Source: Diphasiastrum complanatum
Lineage: Eukaryota > Streptophyta > Lycopodiopsida > Lycopodiales > Lycopodiaceae
Assembly: GCA_029204225.1 (NCBI GenBank)
Contig: CM055106.1
Span: forward strand, 6,210,614-6,274,613
DNA length: 64,000 nucleotides
Reading direction: 5' to 3'
Shown: positions 1-10,015 of the stretch, piece by piece
Layout of the letters: each line of letters begins with the position of its first letter
Position numbering within the stretch: the first letter of the stretch is position 1
The notes under the pieces: model-generated
Told to the model about the DNA's origin: nothing
Databases searched by the model: none
The model's input: the letters and a program-made list of their open reading frames with translations, nothing else
Translations under genes and position numbers: made by a program

Positions 1-2
1 AC

Positions 3-359
3 AGGAATGGCGATTGCGCTACAGCTAGTACCGGTCATGATATTTCTTGGCCGATGAATGAAGACAACTTTCAATCGAGTGTTGTCTCACCAGACTACTT
101 GAAACGAGTTAGTACTTCTGAGATGTCTTATGACAGAAACGTCCTAGTAGAATTCCCAGAGCTTGACAATGAATCCATGAAATGGTGCGAGTTGATGCCG
201 GAATCTTACGCCTTGAGAGACTTTGAGAGCAAGATCGACGAACCTCATCCGACTACTACTGAGCCAATGGTTTGGCACCAGCATGGGACCGTCGATCTGT
301 ACGATAGAACGGGCCATGTTACTACGTATACGATGTCCCCAGTCATTGATCAAATATGA
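3..359 (+). CDS. C-terminal exon of a probable R2R3-MYB transcription factor (5' truncated by window edge)
   Basis: The frame is open from the first bases and ends at TGA 357-359, giving about 118 residues. A Met lies at 54, but codons upstream of it are also open, so this is read as the 3' part of a longer gene. The protein is acidic and hydrophilic with no recognisable domain, as expected of a MYB C-terminal region. The MYB assignment is indirect: about 1.1 kb downstream of this stop is colinear with sequence downstream of a MYB-domain pseudogene at 48.7-49.3 kb. If correct, the protein is a nuclear DNA-binding activator or repressor whose R2 and R3 repeats lie left of the window. No transposon motif overlaps it. 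It could be another single-copy gene that only shares a duplicated 3' flank. Confidence 0.6.
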   Translation, partial: RNGDCATASTGHDISWPMNEDNFQSSVVSPDYLKRVSTSEMSYDRNVLVEFPELDNESMKWCELMPESYALRDFESKIDEPHPTTTEPMVWHQHGTVDLYDRTGHVTTYTMSPVIDQI

Positions 360-1700
360 CAGAGAAACTGTTTATATATAATCTGGAGTTCTTGAATCAT
401 TGTACGGTCTTACCGATGTCACATTTATGTTCTAACCTTAAGCTCGCATTCCAATACATTACATGTAACAAGAATGTATGCACAGCTGTAGCTTGTGAGC
501 TGTCTGAAGCCTAATCACGGTTATCCTTCACACTGATTAATCTCATATTATGTTATACACCGTTGTCAGAGATGATGAACATCTTGACCTCGCTGTCAAT
601 GACGGGAAGACGACGCTTTTTTTGTCTTCTTTACAATGCAAAGGCACGCGCATGCATATGGTTGAAAGATGTAACGGGAAACTGAGTGTCAATCATCTTG
701 ATTCCAGAATGAACTATTGCACTGCAACGAAATAGTGAAAAAGCAGCAAGAAATTCTGAGCAGATTCACACTCAGCAATCCAAAAAGTGCAATTTAACAT
801 AGATCTGCCGCCAATAACATCCATATTGTTCTCGGCGACTACACATTCATATGAAGCTTTATTTCCTTCGATGTCTGTCCTCATTTGTGCTGCTGATTTG
901 AATCGAACAAAGGAATGACATGTTCACCAATACAAAACTCATTGGAGTTACTGGAAGGCAATCATTCATATGAAGTTATGAATCTTCACCCTTCACATGT
1001 ACTGGAGTTACATCTTCACTTTCCAAGGGCCTCCAATAAGTATGCGTTAACGGACATACGTGCAAGTTATCAAGCAAATGCAATTGATAATTTATAGATT
1101 GTTTGAGAAGTACTTCACCTCGAAATAAAATTCCTCTCTCGTGAGATAAAAACAGTCAGACAGCCATCAGAACAGAGAAGACATAGAATATACTACATCA
1201 TCAGTGCTGCATGGGCCGTATCATCGTTAAAATGACAGATCCAGTTATGGAGTGGCGAAAAAAGGTTGATGCTCATATGTTAGCCTAGAAAATTTGACCA
1301 TGTTGTAAATTGGTAGCCGCTTGATATCGAAGCCTGCTGAAGATTCAAGACCTGGTTGAAAACAGCGAAATGACTGAATTACCATCAAAGACGATGCAGA
1401 ACAGCGTTCATTGTATTTTAGAACTGCCTTTTCGAAGTCGATTTATTCTGCCTGCCATTAACTTTACTGGCAATATATGACATGCTTTTGATTCTTCGAA
1501 CGAAACATGACTAGTTTTCTCGCTCCATGATCAGGAATTTTACTGATGACTGCTTTAATGGAGCCAGCTATTTCTATATTGTATGTTTTGAACGTTTGAT
1601 TTGAGCGGTTCATGATTTGTTTTGAAATACTTGGTTTTGATCTTGTGGTTTAGGGTCAGTTGATCAGAGTGTTATGTTGAATCATAAGCATGTGTTGAAT
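360..1700 (+). other. 3' UTR and downstream flank, duplicated at 49.28-50.17 kb
   Basis: No transposon motif is visible. From about 570 to 1650 the sequence is colinear with 49300-50155. Shared words include ATGACAGATCCA (1232 versus 49735), AATGCAATTGA (1077 versus 49583) and GCCGCTTGATA (1316 versus 49823). Divergence is substantial, with many substitutions and short indels, so the duplication is old. The small ORFs at 550-735 and 915-1097 are not conserved as frames in the other copy and are not called as genes. Confidence 0.65.
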
Positions 1701-2686
1701 CTGAATTATGCTATCGCTCGCATGGGAACAAATCTCTGCGTGACATGTTAGAATTCAGTTCACTTTGCAAGTGCTTAGGTCTAGGGTTGAAGGTGGATAG
1801 GAAGAACCGCTACAAGCGTTACGAACAGAATAGGAAGACCTACGAGCAATGACAAAAGATTATGTTTCTTTCATGAAGATCCTACATGCAATACAACAGA
1901 CTTTGATGTACAAGCACAATAAGGCTCATGAATGGCAATAGGAGCTAATCCATTCTTTTAATTATGTATTGTAATTAAATTGTACAAATATAAAAAAGGC
2001 ACATAGATGCAAAATGTACATACATTGACAGATTGAATGCCATGTACACTCTCTTGTGTTCTAATCAAGCTATTTCAAGAGAAATTGTTTTGTGTCATTG
2101 CACACTTTTTAGTTATATCTAATTTACATTTCACATAGACTATTCATAGATTCAACGTAATTGTTTGATGGTGAATGTTGAATGCTTCTGAATGCTTTTG
2201 ATGATTCTTGCTTCCACACATTACATTTGATTTGTGTATGGCTACATAATCAATTGTATAGATCCTAATGATTTCAAAGTTCGGATCAACTTGAATCTGA
2301 CAGGCGTAGTTCATTGCACCAAGGAAACAAACTGCTTTGTTTCCCAACTTCCTTTGATCATGATCAATGGTAATGTGATAATCTTGACTAATTTCAAACG
2401 TCTATGTTTCTCCTACACTTTAGAACAAAAGGGATAATGGTTTATACCTCCTGTGACATTTATACATGTGCTAAGAGTGTGAAAAACTTTGAATGAGCAA
2501 TCATAATTCACATCGTGGTTTTAGGCCTCAAAATAGTCAAATTGCAATTTACTAGTTTTTGCCAAGGTTTTCATATTGACATAACTAATCTATTTTTTCA
2601 AGAAAATAACTTTATTGTTGACATAATTACACAAAAAAGCTTATTAACGTTAACCAAAAGTGACCTTTTGGTGACGCTTGTCCGAG
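1701..2686. other. AT-rich spacer, nothing recognised
   Basis: I see no coding frame with a family signature, no LTR ends and no tandem repeat. Short ORFs (for example 2234-2437 +) have no recognisable motif. Confidence 0.4.
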
Positions 2687-2821
2687 GGGCTTTACAAAGA
2701 GGGCTTGTGGGACCCATCGGGCTTTACAGAAAAGTCCATCGGGCCCACCATTGCGCTAGTACATGGAATATTTTACCTTCATAGTGAGCCGGCGGGCCTG
2801 ACGGGCTCCTTTGTAAAGCCC
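2687..2821. repeat. Short inverted-repeat (MITE-like) element
   Basis: GGGCTTTACAAAG at 2687 is the inverse complement of CTTTGTAAAGCCC at 2809-2821, and the pairing extends a few bases inwards on both sides. The interior is GC-rich and repeats GGGCTTTACA once more near 2728. At about 135 bp with no ORF it resembles a non-autonomous hairpin element. No clear target duplication was found. Confidence 0.5.
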
Positions 2822-2829
2822 GGCAGGTA

Positions 2830-4320
2830 ACCTATTTGGCAGATTTTGGCCAGTGGAACGTAAATGCGAATGCCTCAAGGTCGAATGGAGGTGGAGAGTA
2901 TATCTCTACAAAATTCCAAGAGTATTGTGAGCAACAAGGCATCAAAGGAGGGCTCACTTGTCCTTACTCACCTCAACAAAACGGGGTGGCTGAGAGGAAA
3001 AACCACACCTTAAGTGAGTGTGCAAAGGACATGAGGTTGGATGCCTTCCAAAGTCCTTTTGGGGTCACTTGTGCAAATTATCTATGCAATATGTTTTCTA
3101 ATCTTGCTATTGGAGGTAAAAACACCATTTGAGTTTTTGATATGAAGAATCCAAATATTGAAACTTTGAGGATCTTTGGATCCATATGTTTTGTCCATGT
3201 TCCTTTGAATGTAAGGAATAAAGAGGATTCCAACTCAATCAAGGGAATTATGGTAGGATATTCCACATCAAGGAAATCTTATAGGATTTTTGTTCCATGT
3301 ACTAACAAGATTGTGGCTAGTAGAGATGTGATCTTTCATGAAGGACAAAATTCCAAGCTTGATGGGGCCAAGAGCACTCAACATAATGGAGGATATTTAC
3401 ATCTACCAATAATCCAAGATGATGATGGAAAGGGGTCGAGACTTGAGGAGTTTTCTCAATCCAAAACTCCAAGAAGATCATCAAGGGACAAGGTTGAGCC
3501 TATTAGGCTTACATAGGTTGACAATTAGGCTCACATATGTTGACAAGCGGAAAAAAAACCAATATGGGTTTATCTCTTTTGATGAGCCTACTAATGAACA
3601 AGATGCTTTAAAGTCAAAATTTTGGCTTGACGCAATGGTTTTGGAGTATGATGCATTAATTTCAAATCAAACATGGGAATTGGTTGATCTCCCACCTAAA
3701 AAGAAAGCAATTGATTGCAAGTGGGTCTTTAGTGTCAAATATAACAAGATGGTTCAATCAATAAATATAAATCTAGGATTTGTGCAAAAGGTCATGCTCA
3801 AGTCAAAGATCTAGGCTATGAAGGCTTTTGCTCCTATGGCAAAAAAAAAATGACAACAATCAGGATCTTGATTGCATTGGCATCTACTTTGAATTGATTC
3901 ATGTATCAAATGGATGTGACTAATGCATTTCTCCATGGCTATCTTGAGGAGGATATCTACATGTCACAATCCAAGGGATTCATTATGCAAGGCAAAGAAG
4001 ATAAGATAATTTGCTTACTCTTCAAAAGCTTGTATGGTCTCAAACAAGCGCCAAGATCTTGGTACTCTCAACTCAATTCCATCCCTCTCTCATTATATTT
4101 TAGTCTTAGTGAGTAGGATTCATCTGTTTACTTCAATTTTATTGGTAGTGATGTGATCATTCTTGCTCTATGTGTAGATAACATCATCTTTTGTGAAAAT
4201 AATGTCAAACCTTATTGATGAGACAAAACCAGCATTAGAAAAATAATTCAAAATGTAAGATCTTGGTCCTTTGCACTATATCTTAGGCCTTGAGGTAGTT
4301 AGGACAGCCCTTTTATAGGC
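2830..4320 (+). pseudogene. Ty1/copia pol fragment: integrase core to reverse transcriptase
   Basis: Frames at 2836, 3142, 3419 and 3901 spell consecutive copia pol segments. The integrase core has NGGGEY (2890s) and QNGVAERKN (near 2978), followed by the integrase C-terminus with VGYS (3251). Next come the start of reverse transcriptase (CKWVF, 3718) and the palm segment with [19 protein letters not shown] and [14 protein letters not shown] (to 4080). The expected YVDD box reads CVDN near 4170, so one catalytic Asp is lost, and the second integrase Asp is Asn (RSNGGGEY). Several stops and frameshifts break the frame. The left end is abrupt at about 2830; gag, protease and LTRs are absent. 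A dead, truncated copy. Confidence 0.85.
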
Positions 4321-4967
4321 TAATTTGGAGGAGGGTCTATTAGACAAAGTACTAGTTTGGCTCATCAGTTCTAGACAAAAATTTGCAGGCATGTTCAATA
4401 CTATGATAATAGTTTCCAGAATTCTCAGCAAAGGTTCCTGACCAATAGGGTATCTCGTCGAAGGTTCTGTAGGTCTGGCAAAGGTTAACCCTCGCCTAAG
4501 TGCATCCTTCGCCTAGGTACTGCATTTGATAATTTTTTTCATTTTTTTTCTAACCTAATTTTTGTATTATGAATCCATCTGTCAGGTCGGGGAAGGTTCA
4601 TGTTGAGTGTAGCATGCCCGGCGAAGGCTCCCAAAGTGGCATATCCCTGAACTCTCATCTAGCTTCAAAACATGTACTTCCTCCACAAACCAACCTTCGC
4701 TCAACTCAATATAAGCATATTTGAGTTGAATGTATCATATGGCAACTCGACGAAGGTTAATATGATTGTTTGTTCAAGACTTGACTAAAATAGTGATATT
4801 TTAGTCATTTTCTAAAAACATTAGGAGATATTAGAACTCAAAATGGGCCCTTTGTCAAGATGTTTTTTTTTTTACTTTGCACACTTTCAACACTTAAGTG
4901 GCCCGATGAACTGTAATAGTGGTTGATGGACGAAAATTGCTTTTTCCTGGTCAAATTTTGGTGATTT
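4321..4967. other. Spacer with recurrent CGAAGGTT words
   Basis: No copia or pararetrovirus motif is recognised. The octamer CGAAGGTT or its complement occurs about three times (4458, 4700, 4750), with close variants near 4496 and 4635. A minus-strand ORF ending at 4838 runs in from the next region. Confidence 0.35.
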
Positions 4968-5074
4968 TCAAAAATCCTGCCTGGCAGTAAAAACAATTGT
5001 GATTGGACCACAGTTACTGTCCAAAAACTCTTTTGATGCCCGTATTTGTACACTCGAGGTTGATTTGACGTCAA
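4838..5074 (-). CDS. Unrecognised ORF, partly conserved in pararetrovirus copy B
   Basis: A 78-codon minus-strand frame whose first 38 or so codons reappear at 15667-15783 on the plus strand with mostly conservative differences; YKYGHQKSF and FENH are shared. Beyond FENH copy B breaks off. It is polar and rich in Ser and Lys, with no membrane segment and no known domain. It lies downstream of the alternating inverted motif array (5289-5451) when read on the minus strand. It may be part of an ORF in the same unit or may simply be conserved non-coding sequence. Function unknown. Confidence 0.25.
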   Translation of the reverse strand: MTSNQPRVYKYGHQKSFWTVTVVQSQLFLLPGRIFENHQNLTRKKQFSSINHYYSSSGHLSVESVQSKKKNILTKGPF

Positions 5075-5288
5075 TAGTCATAAACTGTAGTTAACTAATC
5101 CCTGTAGTTTAGGAACTTCTTGTCATTCTTAGGTATACCTCTCATTCTCTTTGTTCCCATTTGTACTCAACTTTCATAGAGACATTTTGGACTAATGGCG
5201 ACACATAATTGAAAACCAAGAAGAACCATTGATGCAGGCTTTTGGATGAAGGCAAGTAGTTTAGTACTAGAGGCCGTTCGCAGACCCA

Positions 5289-5451
5289 ATATCGGATCAG
5301 CGTGTGCGTAGAAAGTCAATAGCTGCAGAAAGTAGGTCGGGCGCGCCAAATCGATATCAAGTAGAAAAGTTGAAAATAGGCGATAGCAGATGGGCGTGCA
5401 GGAGTTTGGACAGGAATATCACGATTGGATTGGGCGTGCTGAACCGATATT
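5289..5451. repeat. Alternating inverted motif array in the pararetrovirus leader region
   Basis: Four degenerate copies of a 20-bp motif (ATATCGGATCAGCGYG type) start near 5289, 5340, 5381 and 5431, alternating in orientation about 40-50 bp apart. Neighbouring copies can pair as stems. Comparable quartets are at 15290-15460, 32471-32662 and 34849-35012. Confidence 0.6.
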
Positions 5452-5629
5452 GCCTGTTCTTAAAAAAAAATGGTAACTTTTGAAAGACAGCTCGGAGTGA
5501 GACGATTACAATGCCATTAGAAAGCCCTCGACGAGAGCTTTTCAATGACCACAACATGATTTAGTTAAAAGCTACGGTGGAAGATATATTTTTAGTCAAA
5601 GTTTTGGGCGATCAACAGTCAACGATCAA

Positions 5630-5667
5630 CCTAATATCTGATCGGCATGCGCTGATCTGATATTAGG
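5630..5667. repeat. 38-bp imperfect palindrome upstream of the primer site
   Basis: The arms CCTAATATCTGATC and GATCTGATATTAGG flank a GCATGC core (5645-5650) with few mismatches. It lies about 105 bp before the Met-tRNA-like site. Copy B has the same arms (15043-15117) separated by a longer loop. Confidence 0.6.
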
Positions 5668-5772
5668 GTTTTTTTAAGAAAAAAATTGTGAAAGAGCTTG
5701 ATGAGAGCTTTGCAATGGCACCAAAATGACCTAATTTGGATGTGTCTTGTGTCTTGTGTAATTTGGTATAGT

Positions 5773-5785
5773 TTGGTATTAGAGC
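5773..5785 (+). other. Degenerate Met-tRNA primer-binding site of copy A
   Basis: TGGTATTAGAGCC differs at one base from the initiator Met-tRNA complement TGGTATCAGAGCC, the usual minus-strand primer of caulimovirids and many copia elements. Copy B has TGGTACTAGAGCC (minus strand, 14915-14927). It stands 5' of the movement-protein region, as expected. Confidence 0.65.
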
Positions 5786-5930
5786 CTTGTTTGTTGGTTT
5801 ATTTCATGCTTACGCTTTCTTTATGCTTTCGTTGTTTAGTATCCTCGTTATCTTTTGCTCGATACATTTTCTAAATCGTTATTAGCCTTCAGACAATCTT
5901 CGATACATCCACCAGCAATAAGTGTCCAAG

Positions 5931-6709
5931 ATGCAAGGTGCTCAGGATAGTGTTCCGCTAAGCCGCAGTTGTAGTGATCGAATTCTAGCTCCCACCTGTA
6001 CCCATATTTTGTATCATGGCAATTTTCGCATTCTAAAAAGTCTATCGATCTCTCGCCAATGTTGTGCTCACAACCGAAGAAACTGAAGCTCAGCATCAAT
6101 GGAATCTTGCTCTCTTCTCTCCTTGACAGGTGTATCAACATAAATCTTTATTTTTGTTAAAAGCTTCTACGTTTTCTCTTGCAAATCGCATGATCGCTGA
6201 ACTGACTGTCGAATATTTTGATTATTTTATCAGATTAACCAAAATTTGGGAAGATGCTCGCAAAGTTGCTATTTCTAAACATTATAACTTTGTGCATCTA
6301 GAATTAATTCAGATTGGTATTAATCCATTATTCTGAAAGGGTTTGCCTATCTCTTGTTTAGTTGCAATACTTGATACAAGACACAAATTTTTTGAAGATC
6401 AATTCATTGGCGGATGCGAAGGTAATCTAGCCAATGGTCCCTTGTATTTGGAAGTTAAGCCTAATTTTTGTTTATCTCTTACGGACCCATACTTCCCTGA
6501 GATCCTCACTTTGTGCATCAAGCTTTCTGGTCTCAATATTAAAAATCAATCAGACAATCTTGAAGTAGCATACTCAATGTTAGGTAGAGCCGTCAATACT
6601 GGCCTTCCGGCAGTATATGAAAGTTCAAAAGCCAAAGAAAAAGAGCAAGATATTGTTATTAAAACATATGCCCAAAATCATGATCAAGTTCTGACTTGTG
6701 AAATCTCTT
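5931..6709 (+). pseudogene. Movement-protein-like (30K superfamily) remnant, pararetrovirus copy A
   Basis: The recognisable core is at 6366-6600, where LDTRHKFFEDQFIGG is followed by GPLYLEVKPNF and SLTDPY, the pattern of caulimovirid 30K movement proteins that carry virus through plasmodesmata. An ATG at 5931 is a possible start. In-frame stops occur at 6124-6126 and 6334-6336, with a probable frameshift further upstream. The 3' end is lost: relative to copy B about 120 bp are missing before the inserted LTR. On the opposite strand 5848-6141 is also open, but the plus strand carries the family signature. Confidence 0.7.
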
Positions 6710-7326
6710 TGTGAAAGTACCATACTTTGGGGACCAAAAATGGATCTTAAAAAATCCACAAGAGTTATTATGTGCTTGCTTACCAATCTATCAGAAAACT
6801 AGTTACCAAAAACTTGATCTATATTGGCAGGGTAAACAACAAGCATTGATAATGAAAATACAGATCATTGACACAAATCTGAGTTGGCACGTGTGTGCTA
6901 GTATGGCCTACAAGCTGAGTTTGAAGTGTTCAAAGTGTTGGCTTCATTTGGATCATCAAAAATCAATGTACATGAGAGTAGAAACTCAAGTCACCAATAT
7001 CTTCCAAAAATATTCTATCTTCTAACTATGGGAGATGAAGCTACATAGTAAACTCACTTCCTTTGCAAAGTTAGGTGAATTTCCAGCATGTAATAAGGAA
7101 GTAGACTCAACTTTCTTGCCCTAAAATGAAACCCTACCCTATTTCCTAGAATTATGCCAAGTAGGTACATGGTTGATCAAAATCTCACCACAATTTTAGG
7201 TGTAGGTCCTATAATCTAGGAATCACTACCAAATGGATCTTGGCCTTACGTGTATGGAACCCAATTATACACAATATTTACAATGTTCTACATGGCTAGA
7301 TTTGCCAAAACAGGCTATTTTTTACA
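6710..7326 (-). mobile_element. Solo LTR inserted in pararetrovirus copy A
   Basis: Read on the minus strand it starts TGTAAAAAATAGCC and ends CTTTCACA, 617 bp. Close relatives are the LTRs at 19713-20335 and 46882-47581. The right flank is AGCTT; in copy B the same insertion has AAGCT/AGCTT at the equivalent site, so AGCTT is probably the 5-bp target duplication, and the left copy was lost by the deletion at 6709. Confidence 0.75.
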
Positions 7327-7431
7327 AGCTTCCTCGTTTGTAGAGAGCTGCCTCCCAGTGGATCCGATTTCAATGTCTGCATAAACCCACATTTAGTAAT
7401 CCTCATCTATGCCGATATTGCGCTCAAATGT

Positions 7432-9478
7432 TTGCCATACCTTCAAAAGAAGTGGCCTTCTCATCCTCTAATTCCCAAAAATTATTCATGGTCTCTTGTT
7501 TATCCTCTTCGTGACCAAACCTTGTCCTATGAATGTCAACCATACTTGATCCATGCCTCAAATACCTTCACCCCTGAACAAAGAGTGTTGAATTTCCAAT
7601 CCCGCGCCTTGTATGATCTGTCAGTTCAGTTGCAAGAAATTCAATCCTTGTTAATTCCACAATCCTTGCCAGATTCCATGAATATAGATCCAGGTTTTAT
7701 GTTTTCTTTTTCTTATCATCCTCCTCCTTCGGAATATTTTCCTTTAAATATGATGGCTACGTCTGAATCTGGTATATCTCATCCACCAAAACTTTCAAGA
7801 TCAGATAAACAGCCTGAAGAATCATCAACTTCATTTCAAACTTCTCCTGCTTTTGTGTCTAAGATTGGTGACATGATTGTCTATAATATCGATCACTCTT
7901 TTCCCAAAGAAGTCATTCAAACTTTACAATACATGTCTGCCTGGCTTCTCCATACGATTAGTTTCAAGAATTTTTCTGAAAGCCAAGTTGTCAAATAGCT
8001 GCCATTGGGTTTACAGGAAACCTTAAATTCTATTGGGAACATTTAGATCCAAGTTTGAAACAAACTAGGATCTTTCAAGCTCAAATCCCGTCCTGTAGAT
8101 TTATCGAAGCCCTTTATGCAGAATTTGTTGGCAACAAGACTGATGAAGCAATTGCGACTAAAGAAGCATTTAATAGAGCTCAACTGTGCGACATCAATTG
8201 CATTTCTGAATTTGTTCAACATTGTAAATATCTCATCTACCCCTTTCAAGGCCATCATGAACAGCCTATTAAACTTGCGTTTATCCACAAACTTCCTCCT
8301 CTTTCTACATTGGTTTTACAAAAATTATCTGATAAGAATATAGAACTTGCAACAGCTTCATTAGGATTCATTCAGCAAACAATTAGTCAGTGCATCACTG
8401 ATCTATGTACACTGAAATCTGCTAGCAAGTCTATTTCTCGCAGTAAACCTTTTGCTTCTTATTGTAAATCTAATTTTGCTACTAAAGATTTTGGATATTC
8501 TCTTCCTTCTCGTTCTTCTCGTTCTGTCTGTAAATGTCCGTCTAAATCCAAGTTTCAGTCTGCTCATAAGCAATCTTCATTCAGTACTCGATTCCGTCCT
8601 CGACGTTGTTTTCTTAAAAAGCGTCCAGCTACGAATCCAAAGAATTGCTTTATCTGTTAGAAACCCGGTCAATGGGCCAAGAACTGTCCTGATAAAAACA
8701 AGAAAAAGCAATTTAATAACATCCAGCTAGAAGAACAGTTCGAATATGAAATTACAAGTTCTTCGACATCTGATGCTATTTCTTTTGATTGGCAGTCTGA
8801 TATGTCTGAATTGTCTGATATGTCTGAATCTGTTTCTGATTCAAATTTGTTTCCAGTCAATGTTATTGGTTCTGTTATCAATCCTACATGTTCATCTACT
8901 TCCTGTTATCAGTTAAATATGATTGAAAGAAGTAGTAAATCTCACAGGCCAGAACCTATCAAGGAAGAATCAGCCGAAGATGAATTCGACAACAACGACT
9001 CTACAGATGATGATACTTTTGATGATGCGTTTACAAAATGCAATATTTCTTCTTTTGCTCACGTTCAAGCACAGTTTCTTCCTCCAACGAAGAAACCGTA
9101 TTTTCCTATGATGAACAAGTTATCTCAAAAGCAATCTGCAGTACAACCCCCTCTTGATCCTCATATTGCAGATATCCTTGCTGGCAGAACTCCTACAAAA
9201 ACTATTCATGAGATGAGCTCTCTAGATCCATCACCTGTTCGTCGTCGACCATTCCTTTGCAATCTCAAAGTCCCTTTAGGACTCCTCTGTCTGTACATCC
9301 TCCTCAGTCTGTACATCCATCCCTTCGCTGTGTGCCCCTTGGCAAGAAACCCCTCAGCCTCGTTGTCGTCCTTCAACACCACCATACACGCCATCACCCC
9401 TCATATACCAGTGCAATCTCATCGACTCTCTAGCTCCATCTCATACATCTCCTGTTCCAGCCCAACAGCCCTCTAAAC
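7432..9478 (+). pseudogene. Coat-protein (gag)-like remnant with zinc knuckle, pararetrovirus copy A
   Basis: The frame starts 7432-7998, shifts, and continues from 8055 to 9476 with TAG at 8658-8660 inside it. The middle part (8055-8450) is helical in character and is followed by an Arg/Lys/Ser-rich stretch. A CCHC-like knuckle follows (8646-8690: CFIC, then KPGQWAKNC), where the zinc-binding His is Gln. Downstream is an acidic Ser/Asp-rich region (8780-9010) and a Pro-rich tail. Basic stretch plus knuckle plus acidic flank is typical of caulimovirid coat proteins that package nucleic acid. Copy B (15784-16356) matches from the knuckle on and has CAG where copy A has the 8658 stop. Confidence 0.7.
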
Positions 9479-10015
9479 ATCTTCCTCGTTCCTATTCTCC
9501 AACTCCATCTGAAGAAGCTGGCTGTCTTGAAGCCCTGCGACTGCAAACATTGCTCTACTTTCAGCACATAAAATGCTCTGGAAGATCAAAGTTCGCGCTG
9601 ATCGCTATCTGATTCAAGATAGAGCAAACATTCCTATTTCATCTCGGAAAACTTATTCTGTCAATACTGGCATTGTTGTATAGCCTCCACCAGGTTACAT
9701 CTTTCAGGTACAGACAATTCACCAGTTGAAATTGTCACACACATTGCTCCCTTTGTTACAAGCCTACACAACTCCGCAGAATATTTGTATCCATCTTTTT
9801 AACAAATCAAGAGCTTTGTACTTGATACAAAAAAGAAATTGTAGCAGAAATTATCTTCATTCTAGTCCCTAAGATAATCTGCATCGAGTATCTAAGCTTC
9901 CAGCTGATGCTTTATCTAGAGACACTTCATCATCTTCTACTGACACTGATCCATCAGAAAATGAGAATATGCCTCCTTTAGAACCAATTAATGTTATTCA
10001 GAAATCTCCCAACTC
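9479..10015 (+). other. Pararetrovirus copy A, spacer before the protease, cut at a copia junction
   Basis: Matches 16360-17225 of copy B with over 90 percent identity by eye, but holds no long frame. At 10015 the pararetrovirus sequence (CCCAACTCT) runs directly into the reverse-transcriptase codons of a minus-strand copia fragment. Confidence 0.6.

Larger units (their letters stand above)
4968..10015 (+). mobile_element. Endogenous pararetrovirus (caulimovirid-like) copy A, degraded
   Basis: In order on the plus strand: leader region, a Met-tRNA-like primer site (5773), a movement-protein-like region (5931-6709), a solo LTR insertion (6710-7326), and a capsid/gag-like region ending in a zinc knuckle and acidic tail (7432-9478). 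A frame-poor stretch to 10015 corresponds to the start of the protease region of copy B. Gene order movement protein, coat, protease matches Caulimoviridae. No reverse transcriptase or RNase H remains: the copy is cut at 10015 and joined to a minus-strand copia fragment. It is incomplete and carries in-frame stops, so it is an inert fossil. The left end is set where similarity to copy B begins. Confidence 0.75.

Noticed and set aside
5848-6141. Minus-strand 97-codon ORF conserved in both pararetrovirus copies
   Set aside because: The opposite strand lies directly upstream of the movement-protein core in the right order, so this is probably a shadow frame; conservation is explained by the duplication.
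9206-9397. Minus-strand ORF opposite the viral Pro-rich tail
   Set aside because: Shadow of the coat-protein-like frame; no independent motif.
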